Assembly: GCF_018131005.1 (NCBI RefSeq)
Contig: NZ_JAFCJK010000001.1
Coordinates: forward strand, 558,001 to 622,000
Source of the DNA: Bradyrhizobium lablabi
Lineage (GTDB): Bacteria; Pseudomonadota; Alphaproteobacteria; Rhizobiales; Xanthobacteraceae
Direction: 5' to 3'
DNA: 64,000 bases
The notes under the pieces were generated by a model that saw only the letters and a list, made by a program, of their open reading frames with translations, was not told the DNA's origin and did no database searches. How positions within the stretch are numbered: the first letter of the stretch is position 1; every line of letters begins with the position of its first letter. Position numbers and translations under genes: made by a program. Of the stretch, positions 8,617 to 17,182 are shown in pieces.

Positions 8617-9705
8617 ATGAACATCAACGTGACCAAGAGCCAGATCGGTCTGGACGGCGTTCCCGCCGCCGAGACCGTGTTGAGCCATGTCGACGGCGAG
8701 CGCGGCGAGCTGATTATCGCCGGCCAGAACGTTGCTGATCTCGCCGGCAAGGCGAGCTTCGAGGGCGTCAGCGCGCGACTATGGGCGGGCGCCTCCGGTA
8801 AGGCGCTCAGTGAAGCCAATGTCCGCGCGAGCCTCGGCGCCGCCCGCGAGCGCGCCTTCGCGCGCCTGCCGGATTTGCTGCCGGCGACCCGCGGCATGTC
8901 CGTCGTCGACGGTTTTCGCGCCGGCATCGCAGGATTGCGCGGCGAGAATGGGCTCGAGGATGAAGCGACGATCGTCGGCGCCTTCCCGGTCATCGCGGGC
9001 GCGTTGGTGCAGCGCACCAGGGGTAACGATCCCATTGCCCCCGAGCCAAATGTCAGCCACGCCGCCGATACGCTGCGCATGCTGCTCGGCCGCAAGCCCG
9101 AGCCGCGCGAGGTCGCAGCGCTAGATACCTATTTCGTCACCGTCTGCGATCACGGCATGAACGCATCGACCTTCACCGCGCGGGTGATCGCCTCCACGCA
9201 GGCCGATTTGTTCGCGGCCGTAACCGGCGGCTATTGCGCGCTGACAGGCCCGCTGCATGGCGGGGCGCCCGAGCCGGTACTTGAGATGCTCGACGCGATC
9301 GGCACGCGCGAACGCATCAAGCCATGGGTCGACGACGCGCTGGCGCGCGGCGAACGGCTGATGGGCTTCGGCCATCGCGTCTACCGTGTGCGCGACCCTC
9401 GCGCCGACGTGCTGAAGGCCGCGATCGAGCGGCTCGAGGCTTCCGGCGCCGACCTGCCCTTCGCCAGCGAAGTCGAAGTCTATATCCGGGAGGCGCTGCG
9501 GCGGAAGAATCCGGCGCGGCCGCTCGAGACCAATGTCGAGTTCTTCACCGCGATCCTGCTCGACGCGCTGGAAATTCCGCGGCAGGCCTTCACGCCGGTC
9601 TTTGCCGCCGCCCGCGCCGCCGGATGGACCGCGCATGCGAAAGAGCAGCAGCGTACTGGACGGCTGATCCGGCCGAGTTCGTCCTATGTCGGGGTGATGC
9701 CATAG
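8617..9705 (+). CDS. Citrate synthase/methylcitrate synthase
   Basis: This 362-residue citrate synthase-fold enzyme condenses oxaloacetate with acetyl-CoA or propionyl-CoA. The start ATG 8617 has AGGAG nine bases upstream; an upstream in-frame extension would run through the operator region and is unlikely. Conserved segments are LHGGAPEPVLEM near residue 215, GFGHRVYRVRDPRA near 250-262 and LETNVEFFTAILLDAL near 305. The last segment reads NVEF where canonical enzymes have NVDF, so the general-base position is Glu rather than Asp; I recall this variant from actinobacterial CitA-type enzymes. It is divergent from the helix-turn-helix synthase. It may be a paralogue used with specific carbon sources, as the main gltA is not in this window. 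Confidence 0.92.
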   Translation: MNINVTKSQIGLDGVPAAETVLSHVDGERGELIIAGQNVADLAGKASFEGVSARLWAGASGKALSEANVRASLGAARERAFARLPDLLPATRGMSVVDGFRAGIAGLRGENGLEDEATIVGAFPVIAGALVQRTRGNDPIAPEPNVSHAADTLRMLLGRKPEPREVAALDTYFVTVCDHGMNASTFTARVIASTQADLFAAVTGGYCALTGPLHGGAPEPVLEMLDAIGTRERIKPWVDDALARGERLMGFGHRVYRVRDPRADVLKAAIERLEASGADLPFASEVEVYIREALRRKNPARPLETNVEFFTAILLDALEIPRQAFTPVFAAARAAGWTAHAKEQQRTGRLIRPSSSYVGVMP

Positions 9706-9815
9706 GGCTGAACAATGCGAGACCCGAGGCGGAGGACGCAGCGCAACGCACCCACCTCTCCCCCTCTTGTGCAGAGGCGAAGTGACGTATGCGGAGACGG
9801 ATGCGCGCTTGCGGC

Positions 9816-10454
9816 TTACGCCTCGCGCACCACGGTCTTCAGATAGTTGTATGCCTTGATGATCTCGATCAGGCGGTCCTCGGTGGAGCGGTCGCCGCCA
9901 TTGGCGTCGGGATGATGCTGCTTGACCAGCGCCTTGTACTTCGCCTTGACGTCTTCCAGCGTGGCCCCGGCGCCGAGCCCCATCACCTGCAGCGCCTTGC
10001 GCTCGGCGTTCATCACCTTGCGTGTCTCAGGCTTGGCCTGCGCACCCGGACCGGGGCGCCAGCGGCCGCGGCCGTTGAGCTCCGAGAACACGTGGAACGG
10101 ATCCGAGGCGGCGTCGAAATCGGCGTCCCCCTTCTTGGCGCCGCTGTTGGCGCCCATCTTCCAGGTCGGCCGATGGCCGGTCAGCGCGTCCTTCTGGTAG
10201 CGCGCAACGTCTTCCGGATTCATGCCCTGGAAGAAATTGTAGGACTGGTTGTATTCGCGAACGTGATCGAGACAGAAGTGCCAGTATTCGCGCGAGTTAT
10301 CGCGACCCTTCGGTGCACGGTGCCCGCCCTTGTTCTGGCAACCCGCCCATTCGCAGGTCACGGCTTCTTCGCCCACCTGCGCCTGGCGCTTCGCACTCAC
10401 CTTGGTGGGCTTGATGCGAATGGAGTCGAAGAATTTTGATGAATCGATCGGCAT
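9816..10454 (-). CDS. J-domain (DnaJ-like) protein with the J domain at the C terminus
   Basis: This protein of about 212 residues carries a C-terminal J domain: LGAGATLEDVKAKYKALVKQ, the diagnostic HPD tripeptide in HHPDANGG, then the last helix IIKAYNYLK. Such domains stimulate DnaK-type ATPases. The N-terminal half has CEWAGC, a later HFC and many charged residues, possibly a metal-binding module, and is unlike classical DnaJ (no G/F or zinc-finger region after the J domain). I used ATG 10454; an in-frame ATG 24 bases upstream is also possible. The gene is divergent from bolA. Its client and partner are unknown. Confidence 0.88.
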   Translation of the reverse strand: MPIDSSKFFDSIRIKPTKVSAKRQAQVGEEAVTCEWAGCQNKGGHRAPKGRDNSREYWHFCLDHVREYNQSYNFFQGMNPEDVARYQKDALTGHRPTWKMGANSGAKKGDADFDAASDPFHVFSELNGRGRWRPGPGAQAKPETRKVMNAERKALQVMGLGAGATLEDVKAKYKALVKQHHPDANGGDRSTEDRLIEIIKAYNYLKTVVREA

Positions 10455-10563
10455 GTTGTCTTTGACTACGCAATGCACAATTCTTCAAGTCTTGACATTG
10501 CAAACACGTCGTTTTCCCGCTGCACCATTGACGGAAAGCCGCCGCGAACGTAATGCCGCCGCC

Positions 10564-10839
10564 ATGAACACCAAAGACGCTATCATAAACAAGTTGCGTG
10601 AAGCTTTCTTGCCGGAAAGCCTCGACGTCGTCGATGAATCACATCTGCATGAAGGCCATGCGGGCCACAGACCCGGCGGCGAGACACATTTCAGGGTCTA
10701 TATTGTGTCGCCGGCCTTCGAAGGGAAGAGCCGGATCGAACGTCACCGCATGATAAATGCGGCGCTGGCGCAGGAACTTGCCGGCTCCGTGCATGCGCTG
10801 GCGATTCACGCCCACGCTTCCGGGGAAAAGCGGGGCTAG
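10564..10839 (+). CDS. BolA family protein
   Basis: This is a 91-residue BolA-like protein with the class II KH-like fold. The typical elements are all present: DAIINKLREAFLPESLDVVDES, then the loop-and-strand segment HRPGGETHFRVYIVS, and the helix RIERHRMINAALAQEL with a following SVHALAIHAH strand. BolA proteins pair with monothiol glutaredoxins in iron-sulfur trafficking or act in stress-related regulation. A conserved His at the strand end (HALAIHAH) fits cluster ligation. The ATG at 10564 follows a GCCGCC-rich stretch. The gene is divergent from the J-domain gene. Confidence 0.93.
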   Translation: MNTKDAIINKLREAFLPESLDVVDESHLHEGHAGHRPGGETHFRVYIVSPAFEGKSRIERHRMINAALAQELAGSVHALAIHAHASGEKRG

Positions 10840-10966
10840 TTCGCGCTTGCCTCAGGACGCCGCGGCGGCTTTCATCTATCAAGCATGGATGCCACCGGCG
10901 ACGCACCCGCTCCGCGCAGGCGCGGGCATGCTCGGATCGCATCGCCACCGATCGAAGGGGCCGTTG

Positions 10967-11413
10967 ATGATCCCTTGCAGGGCACGATTCCGGTCGATCG
11001 CAGCCGCCGGCCTGCTCGTGATCTGCGCAACGCGCCCTGCCTCGGCACTCGATATGCCAAGCCCCTTCGTACAGGAGGTGCTGATCAAGAGCATCCTGGT
11101 ATCCCTCAACGACGCGGTCGCCGCGAACAATTTCACCGTGTTCCATGCCAAGATCTCAAAACCGTTCCGCGACCAGTTTCCACCCGAGAAGCTGCGGACG
11201 ATCTTCAGGGATCTGGTCGAGAAGCACGCGGTGTTCGATGCCGTGGTCGCCAAGCCGATGATTGCTGACGAGGACGCCAGGATCGACGAAAAGGGCGTGC
11301 TGCGGCTGAAGGGCCATTTCGACACCGCGCCCAAACAGGTGAGCTATCAGCTCGGCTTCATCCCCTCCGATGGCGCGTGGAAGCTGTCGGGGATTGCGAT
11401 CGATATCGAGTAA
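10967..11413 (+). CDS. Hypothetical exported protein
   Basis: I do not recognise a named family. The ATG at 10967 opens a clear Sec signal peptide: RARFR, then IAAAGLLVICA, with cleavage likely after PASA (about residue 23). The mature part of about 125 residues alternates helices (VQEVLIKSILVSLNDAVA, EKLRTIFRDLVEK) with strands ending in LGFIPSDGAWKLSGIAIDIE. This looks like an NTF2-like or DUF4864-type small periplasmic fold, but that is a guess. GAAGGGG lies 7-13 bases upstream as a ribosome site. A longer reading frame upstream has no signal peptide and is less likely. It ends 8 bases from the convergent corC-like gene. Confidence 0.75.
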   Translation: MIPCRARFRSIAAAGLLVICATRPASALDMPSPFVQEVLIKSILVSLNDAVAANNFTVFHAKISKPFRDQFPPEKLRTIFRDLVEKHAVFDAVVAKPMIADEDARIDEKGVLRLKGHFDTAPKQVSYQLGFIPSDGAWKLSGIAIDIE

Positions 11414-11421
11414 GACCTAAA

Positions 11422-12732
11422 TTAGAACGCCGTCCCGGCGCGCTTCGGCTTCTTCTCGTCGAGTTCGCCTGCCTCGCGCGGAACCGCGACGATGCGCAGC
11501 GCGGTGATGCGGTTGCGCTCGCGGCGCAGCACACGGAAGCGGAAGCCGTGGAACGTAAAGCTCTGGCCGCGCTCTGGGATCGAGCGCGCCTCGTGGATCA
11601 CGAGGCCGGCGACTGTCGTCGCCTCCTCGTCCGGCAGACGCCAGTCCATCGCGCGATTGAGATCGCGGATCGGCACCGAACCGTCGACCACGACCGAACC
11701 ATCGGGCTGGGCGCGGACGCCGGCCACAACGACATCGTGCTCGTCGGAGATGTCGCCGACAATCTCCTCCAGAATGTCCTCCAGCGTCACCATGCCTTCG
11801 ACCTCGCCATATTCGTCGACCACGAGGGCGAAATGGGTCTTGCGGCGGCGGAATGCCTTCAGCTGCTCGGAGACCGGACGCATCTCCGGCACGAACCAGG
11901 GCGGCAGCGCGATGGTCGAGACATCGATGGCGGACATGTCGCCTTCGCTGGCCCGGATCGCGCGCAACAGATCCTTGGCATGCAGCACGCCGACGATGTT
12001 CTCCGGCTTTTCGCGCCACAGCGGGATGCGCGTGTATTCGCTTGCCAGCACCTCGCGCACCAGTTCCTCCGGCGGCAGGTCGGCATTGATCATGGTCATT
12101 TCGGTACGGTGGACCATGACGTCGGAGACCTGCAGCTCGCGCAGATCCAGAAGGCCGCCGAACATGTCCCGGTCCTGCTTTTCGACCTTGCCTTCGTGAT
12201 GCAGGAGATCGACCGCGCCGCGCAGGCGCTCGGTCGGCGACAAGAACGCCTGATGCGCGCCGACCTTGATGCCAAACAGTTTCATCAGCGCGATCACAAT
12301 CGTCTCGATCACCGTGAGCAGCGGTCCCAGCACGAACATCGTCAGCCGCATCGGCCGCGCGACGAGGAGAGAGATGCGGTCGGGCGCGTTGATCGCAATG
12401 GTCTTGGGCAACACCTCAGCGAACACGACGACCATGACCGTCATGACGGCGGTCGCGTAGAGCACGCCAACCTCGCCGAACCAGGCGGTGAAGACGCCGG
12501 TTGCCAGCGCCGAGGCGCCGATATTGGCGATGTTGTTGCCGAGCAGCAGCGCGCCGATCAGTCGCTCGCGCATGTCGAACAGTTTTGAGACGACGGCGGC
12601 CTCGCCGTTACCTTGCTTCGACAGCCGCAGCATGCTGGCGCGCGAAGCGCCGGTCAGGGCTGTCTCGCTCGCCGCAAAGAACGCTGAGACGAACAGGCAG
12701 GCCAGCACGATCGCGAAGGTGAACCAACCCAC
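11422..12732 (-). CDS. CorC/HlyC-type membrane protein with CBS domains
   Basis: This 436-residue protein has the hemolysin C/CNNM architecture. First comes an N-terminal DUF21 membrane domain of about four helices (residues 1-200, with SAFFAASETALTGASRASM at the start and VFAEVLPKTIAIN in the middle). A pair of CBS domains follows (about 215-340, with VMVHRTEMTMI and VEGMVTLEDILEEIVGDI). A C-terminal CorC_HlyC transport-associated domain ends the protein. The family is linked to Mg2+/Co2+ efflux or homeostasis rather than haemolysis. The gene follows aroB with a 38-base gap and is probably the last cistron of the aroK-aroB unit. Confidence 0.92.
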   Translation of the reverse strand: MGWFTFAIVLACLFVSAFFAASETALTGASRASMLRLSKQGNGEAAVVSKLFDMRERLIGALLLGNNIANIGASALATGVFTAWFGEVGVLYATAVMTVMVVVFAEVLPKTIAINAPDRISLLVARPMRLTMFVLGPLLTVIETIVIALMKLFGIKVGAHQAFLSPTERLRGAVDLLHHEGKVEKQDRDMFGGLLDLRELQVSDVMVHRTEMTMINADLPPEELVREVLASEYTRIPLWREKPENIVGVLHAKDLLRAIRASEGDMSAIDVSTIALPPWFVPEMRPVSEQLKAFRRRKTHFALVVDEYGEVEGMVTLEDILEEIVGDISDEHDVVVAGVRAQPDGSVVVDGSVPIRDLNRAMDWRLPDEEATTVAGLVIHEARSIPERGQSFTFHGFRFRVLRRERNRITALRIVAVPREAGELDEKKPKRAGTAF

Positions 12733-12770
12733 TTGAAATCATCCGGACAGAGTTTCAGGCCTTTGTTGTA

Positions 12771-13916
12771 TCAAGCCTCGGCAAGTTTCGCCTGCAGGAA
12801 GTCACGAACCAGCGACGGCTCGACATTATTGGCGATCACGGCGCGGCCGACGGCCTCGAGCAGAATGAAAGTGAGCTTGCCGCGCTTGACCTTCTTGTCT
12901 TGCGCCATGAGCGCGAGCAGCGCATCGGCATCGGCGAGGCCTTCTTGCGCGAAGCCCGCAATGTCCCGCAGGCGCGTTGGCAAGCCGGCCGCCGCAAGAT
13001 GAAGCTCAACGCGCGCCGCGGCTTCGGGCGCGATCATGCCGAGCTGCGCGGAAAACTCCGCGGCCAGCACCATGCCGATCGAGACACCCTCGCCGTGGAA
13101 CAGCCGGTCGGAGAAGCCGGTCGCGGCCTCCAGCGCATGGCCGAAGGTGTGGCCGAGATTGAGCAGCGCCCGCTCGCCGGTCTCGCGCTCGTCGCGCGCG
13201 ACGATCGCGGCCTTGGCGCGGCAGGAGGTGGCGATCGCGTGCTCCCGCGCGGCGCCACCGGAGAAGATGGCAGCGTGGTTGTTTTCGAGCCAGGCAAAGA
13301 AGGCTTCATCGCCAAGTATGCCGTATTTTGCGACCTCGGCGTAACCGGCGCGGAACTGGCGCGCCGACAAGGTATCCAGCACCGAAGTATCGGCGATCAC
13401 GAGCACCGGCTGGTGGAAGGAGCCGATCAGGTTCTTGCCCTGCGGCGAATTGATACCGGTCTTGCCGCCGACGGAGGAATCGACCTGCGCCAGAAGCGAG
13501 GTCGGCACCTGCACGAAATCGACGCCGCGTCGAAGGATCGCGGCGGCAAAGCCGGCGAGATCACCGACCACGCCGCCGCCAAGCGCGATCACAAGGTCAT
13601 TGCGCTCGATCCTGGCTGCGATCAGCGCTTCGCTGACCTGCGACAGCCCGGCGTAGCTCTTCGAGCCCTCGCCTTCCTCGACGATGATCCGCGACGTCGG
13701 AATGCCGGCGGCGGCGAGCGATGCCTCGGTCGGCTCCAGCCAGTGCTTGGCGACCGTGCGGTCGGTGACGATGGCGGTGTGTCCGCCGGGCCGGAGCGCC
13801 GCGACACGCGCGCCCAGCGACTGGAGCACGTCGCGGCCGATCACGATGTCGTAGGCGCGGTCGCCGAGCGCGACGTCGACCGTGGTGGGTGCGGAACGTT
13901 TCAAAGGCGCGGTCAT
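12771..13916 (-). CDS. aroB: 3-dehydroquinate synthase
   Basis: AroB converts DAHP to 3-dehydroquinate, the second step of the shikimate pathway, using NAD+ and a divalent metal. The 381-residue product has the expected motifs in order: EEGEGSKS near residue 80, the nucleotide-binding GGGVVGDLAGFAAA near 110, SSVGGKTGIN near 145, and the metal-binding His residues in LGHTFGHALE and LFHGEGVSIGM (about 250-275). ATG 13916 was chosen because it overlaps the aroK stop (ATGA), giving translational coupling. An upstream in-frame extension lies inside aroK and is rejected. Confidence 0.97.
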   Translation of the reverse strand: MTAPLKRSAPTTVDVALGDRAYDIVIGRDVLQSLGARVAALRPGGHTAIVTDRTVAKHWLEPTEASLAAAGIPTSRIIVEEGEGSKSYAGLSQVSEALIAARIERNDLVIALGGGVVGDLAGFAAAILRRGVDFVQVPTSLLAQVDSSVGGKTGINSPQGKNLIGSFHQPVLVIADTSVLDTLSARQFRAGYAEVAKYGILGDEAFFAWLENNHAAIFSGGAAREHAIATSCRAKAAIVARDERETGERALLNLGHTFGHALEAATGFSDRLFHGEGVSIGMVLAAEFSAQLGMIAPEAAARVELHLAAAGLPTRLRDIAGFAQEGLADADALLALMAQDKKVKRGKLTFILLEAVGRAVIANNVEPSLVRDFLQAKLAEA

Positions 13917-14545
13917 GGCGTCGCGTTCAGTCCCTTCGGTATTGGCCCGGCGGCCGAAGCTGCCCCATTCAGATGCGCGCGCAGGGCCTCGAGGCATTCG
14001 TCCACGATGCGGTCATGCGGCACGTCGCGTGAGGCAATGGTCACATCGGCAGTTTGGTAGACCGGCTCGCGCTCGCCAAGCAGCCGGCTGACAGTGGCTT
14101 CGGGATTGGGGGTCTGCAGCAGCGGCCGGTCGGCGCGGCGGCGGACCCGGCGCATGATGATGTCAGGATCAGCCTTGAGCCAGATTGACACCGCCTTGCT
14201 GCGGATGCGGAGGCGTGTCTCCTCGCGCATGAAGGCGCCGCCGCCGGTCGCCAGCACGGTGGGGCCGCCGTCAAGGATGCGTGCGATCACCCGCGCCTCG
14301 CCGTCCCGGAAATAAGGTTCGCCATGAATCTCAAAAATGTCCGAAATCGACATCCCGGCCGCCGCCTCGATCTCGGTATCGGCGTCGGTGAAGGGCAAGT
14401 GCAGGCGCGCCGCTATCCGCCGGCCGATGGTGGATTTGCCGGCCCCCATCATGCCCACCAGCACGATCGACCGCGGCCCCAGCGCGGCCGCGATGTCGGC
14501 CTCCAGGATCGGATTGATGGGCGCCGGCGTGGCGGTCTCGGACAT
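13913..14545 (-). CDS. aroK: Shikimate kinase
   Basis: Shikimate kinase phosphorylates shikimate to shikimate 3-phosphate. The 210-residue product has the P-loop GMMGAGKST near residue 32, the substrate-binding DADTEIEAAAGMSISDIF segment, the RDGEARVI region, the GGGAF loop and the lid region RRRADRPLL. It is slightly longer than enterobacterial AroK because of an N-terminal extension (about 25 residues) and a C-terminal tail. The start is ATG 14545; a TTG immediately upstream is not needed. It is the first gene of aroK > aroB > corC-like, and it faces away from the microprotein-xerD genes across about 145 bases. Confidence 0.96.
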   Translation of the reverse strand: MSETATPAPINPILEADIAAALGPRSIVLVGMMGAGKSTIGRRIAARLHLPFTDADTEIEAAAGMSISDIFEIHGEPYFRDGEARVIARILDGGPTVLATGGGAFMREETRLRIRSKAVSIWLKADPDIIMRRVRRRADRPLLQTPNPEATVSRLLGEREPVYQTADVTIASRDVPHDRIVDECLEALRAHLNGAASAAGPIPKGLNATP

Positions 14546-14690
14546 CAAAAGAGCTCAGTTGATCTGTGGATTTGCGCCGTTTCGAGCCACCTATACTACC
14601 CCCGGCTTTACGTTTGCCAGCGACTCTTGCAACGGTACAGGGAACATGTTGGATGATTTCATTGGTTAATTTGCCTCCCGAGCCCCCTCC

Positions 14691-14837
14691 ATGCCCAGCC
14701 TGTTCCGCTTCCTGACGGTCCTCGCGGTGATTTTCGGGATCGGCTACGGCATCCTCTTCGCATTGGCGAATTTCGTGGACCCGAAGCCGCGGGAAATGAC
14801 CGTTACCATTCCGCCGGATAAGTTCCTCAAGAAATAG
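14691..14837 (+). CDS. Conserved 48-residue membrane microprotein upstream of xerD
   Basis: This short frame runs from ATG 14691 to TAG 14837. It encodes a basic start (MPSLFRF), one transmembrane helix (about residues 6-27, LTVLAVIFGIGYGILFALANF), then a periplasm- or cytosol-facing tail with PKPREMTVTIPP and a lysine-rich end. A CTCCC/CCCTCC-rich leader precedes it without a clear Shine-Dalgarno site. It ends 16 bases before xerD, so the two are probably co-transcribed. I recall similar small proteins at this spot in related genomes, but no function. Coding character (hydrophobic helix, charged ends, in-frame with no stops) supports it being real. Confidence 0.7.
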   Translation: MPSLFRFLTVLAVIFGIGYGILFALANFVDPKPREMTVTIPPDKFLKK

Positions 14838-14853
14838 ACGCTATGATCCTGGC

Positions 14854-15822
14854 ATGCGTTCCAGGACCTCAGCCAACACCAAGACCTCCAGTTCCAGCCT
14901 GATCGGCCTATTCCTCGACATGCTCGCCGCGGAACAGGGCGCAGGCGCCAACACGCTCGATGCCTACCAGCGCGACCTCACCGATTTCTCCGGATTCCTG
15001 ACCCGCTCCGGGACGGACTTCGTCGGCGCGGATACCGAGGCGCTGCGCGGCTATCTCGCGGACCTCGACATCCGCGGCTTCAAGTCGTCCAGCGTGGCGC
15101 GGCGGCTGTCGGCGATGCGGCACCTCTACCGCTTCCTGCTCAATGAGCGGATCCGCGATGACGATCCGGCTGCGATTCTATCCGGCCCGAAACGCGGCCG
15201 GGGCCTGCCCAAGGTGCTGTCGATCGGCGACGTCGACCGCATGCTGACGCGCGCCAAAGAGTTGACGCAGACCGCCGCCACGCCGGCGCAGCGGCTGCGC
15301 GCACTGCGCCTCCATTGCCTGCTCGAAGTGCTTTACGCCACCGGCCTGCGTGTCTCCGAGCTGGTGTCGCTGCCGCCGTCGGCGGCGCGCCGTGACGCGC
15401 GGATGATCGTGGTGCGCGGCAAGGGCAACAAGGAGCGGCTGGTGCCGCTCAACGACGCCTCGCGCCAGGCGATGGCGGAGTATCTTTTGGCAATGGAGCT
15501 GATGAAGCCGGAGCAGAAGAAGGCCGCGCCGTCGAAATGGCTGTTTCCCTCCTTCGGCGAGAGCGGCCACCTGACCCGGCAGCACTTCGCCCGCGACTTG
15601 AAGGAGCTCGCAGCGGCTTCGGGGCTTGCACCGCGGCTGGTCTCTCCGCACGTGCTGCGCCACGCCTTCGCGAGCCACCTGCTCCACAACGGCGCCGACT
15701 TGCGCATTGTGCAGACCTTGCTCGGCCACACCGATATTTCAACCACCCAGATCTACACCCATGTGGTCGAGGAGCGGCTGAAAAGTCTGGTCCGCGACCT
15801 GCATCCACTGGCCGAGAAGTAA
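14854..15822 (+). CDS. xerD: Site-specific tyrosine recombinase XerD
   Basis: This 322-residue tyrosine recombinase resolves chromosome dimers at dif with XerC. The N-terminal core-binding (SAM-like) domain covers about residues 15-105 (FLDMLAAEQGAGANTLDAYQ). The catalytic domain holds the conserved Arg in YATGLRVSELVSL (about 170), Lys in VRGKGNKERLVPL, the HxxR motif in HVLRHAFASHLL (about 270), the second His in LLGHTDISTTQIYTHV and the nucleophilic Tyr of IYTHV. Length and order fit XerD rather than an integrase of a mobile element, and the neighbours are housekeeping genes. Confidence 0.95.
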   Translation: MRSRTSANTKTSSSSLIGLFLDMLAAEQGAGANTLDAYQRDLTDFSGFLTRSGTDFVGADTEALRGYLADLDIRGFKSSSVARRLSAMRHLYRFLLNERIRDDDPAAILSGPKRGRGLPKVLSIGDVDRMLTRAKELTQTAATPAQRLRALRLHCLLEVLYATGLRVSELVSLPPSAARRDARMIVVRGKGNKERLVPLNDASRQAMAEYLLAMELMKPEQKKAAPSKWLFPSFGESGHLTRQHFARDLKELAAASGLAPRLVSPHVLRHAFASHLLHNGADLRIVQTLLGHTDISTTQIYTHVVEERLKSLVRDLHPLAEK

Positions 15823-15992
15823 CGCCCGCCTTGACTTCCGCGGCATCTCCGCAGAAAGAGCGTCACCCGTTCGCGACCCCGGCCGGCGCGCATTCCGCCC
15901 GAATGCACGCTAACCGATTGAAGTTGAAAAGCTTCTTCACCTTTCGCTGAAACCGCTTCGTCTCTCGCCAGGTTCCTCCCTATATTGTCTTG

Positions 15993-16955
15993 ATGCCGGA
16001 TCAGATGCGCAGCTACCTCGACTTCGAAAAACCCGTCGCCGAGCTCGAATCCAAGATCGACGAGTTGCGCGCGCTTGCCGCTTCCGGCAGCGATATCGGC
16101 GACGAGGTCGGGCGGATCGAGGACAAGGCAGCGCAGGCTCTCGCCGACCTCTATGCCAACCTGACGCCGTGGCAGAAGACGCTGGTCGCACGCCATCCGC
16201 AGCGACCACACTTCACCGATTTCGTCGATGCGCTCATCACCGAATTCACGCCGATGGCCGGCGACCGCAAATTCGCCGACGACGAGGCGCTGGTCGGCGG
16301 CTTCGGCCGTTTTCGCGGCGAGAGCGTCTGCGTTGTCGGCCAGGAAAAGGGCGCCACCACCGAGAGCCGCATCAAGCACAATTTCGGCATGGCCCGTCCC
16401 GAAGGCTACCGCAAGGCGGTGCGGCTGATGGAGATGGCCGATCGTTTCGGTATTCCCGTGCTGTCGATCGTCGATTCCGCCGGCGCCTACCCCGGCATCG
16501 GCGCCGAGGAGCGGGGACAGGCCGAAGCGATCGCGCGCTCGACGGATGCGTGCCTCTCGCTCGGCGTGCCCAATGTCGCGATAGTGACCGGCGAAGGCAT
16601 GTCGGGAGGTGCAATCGCCATCACCACCGCCAATCGCGTGTTGATGTTCGAGCACGCGATCTACAGCGTGATCTCGCCGGAGGCAGCGTCCTCGATCCTC
16701 TGGCGCGACGGCACCAAGGCCCAGGAAGCCGCCAACAGCATGAAGATCACCGCACAGGACATGCTTCGATTCGGCGTGATCGACCAGATCCTGAAAGAGC
16801 CGGCCGGTGGCGCCCACCGCGATGCAGCCGCAATGATCGCGACCACCGGCGATGCCATCGCGCAGGCATTCAACGACCTACGGAATCTTGATCCCGACGC
16901 GATTCGCAAACAGCGCCGGCAGAAATTCCTCGAGATCGGGCGCAAGCTCGGCTGA
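15993..16955 (+). CDS. accA: Acetyl-CoA carboxylase carboxyltransferase subunit alpha
   Basis: AccA forms the carboxyltransferase with AccD and transfers the carboxyl group from biotin to acetyl-CoA, making malonyl-CoA for fatty acid synthesis. The 320-residue product has the usual N-terminal YLDFEKPVAELESKI helix, the DRKFADDEALVGGF segment, VVGQEKGATTESRIKHNFGMARPEGYRKA and the oxyanion-hole region IVTGEGMSGGAIAI followed by HAIYSVISPEAASSILW. ATG 15993 gives the standard start; a TTG just before it was rejected. The gene follows xerD by 170 bases and precedes a candidate terminator. Confidence 0.97.
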   Translation: MPDQMRSYLDFEKPVAELESKIDELRALAASGSDIGDEVGRIEDKAAQALADLYANLTPWQKTLVARHPQRPHFTDFVDALITEFTPMAGDRKFADDEALVGGFGRFRGESVCVVGQEKGATTESRIKHNFGMARPEGYRKAVRLMEMADRFGIPVLSIVDSAGAYPGIGAEERGQAEAIARSTDACLSLGVPNVAIVTGEGMSGGAIAITTANRVLMFEHAIYSVISPEAASSILWRDGTKAQEAANSMKITAQDMLRFGVIDQILKEPAGGAHRDAAAMIATTGDAIAQAFNDLRNLDPDAIRKQRRQKFLEIGRKLG

Positions 16956-16956
16956 G

Positions 16957-17001
16957 GAGCCCAAATCGGCCGGCTTTTTTGCCAAAACCGGCCGGTTTGG
17001 C
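16957..17001 (+). terminator. Candidate terminator and dyad after accA
   Basis: Immediately after the accA stop there is a short stem (GAGCC with GGCTT) ending in six T residues at 16975-16980. A 21-base near-perfect dyad follows (GCCAAAACCGGCCGGTTTGGC, 16981-17001). The first resembles a weak intrinsic terminator; the second has no T tract. Both are consistent with accA transcription ending here. Confidence 0.4.
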
Positions 17002-17182
17002 CGCAATTAGGCCCAGACACCGGTTTTTAATCTCTATTGACCATGCCTGTTATGTGACCGGCCGGCCTGGCCTGTTCAGGTTGCGAGCAGGAGGGCCGAC
17101 CGCTAGTATTTTAAACAATGGCTTCAGGGCATATTCGCTGTGTTGGGGTCGCGAATAGGCCCGGTGGGTGTGGAGCTTGGAC

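Noticed and set aside
14854..15822. XerD as an integrase marking a genomic island
   Set aside because: Length, motifs and housekeeping neighbours fit chromosomal XerD; no attachment repeats or cargo are adjacent.
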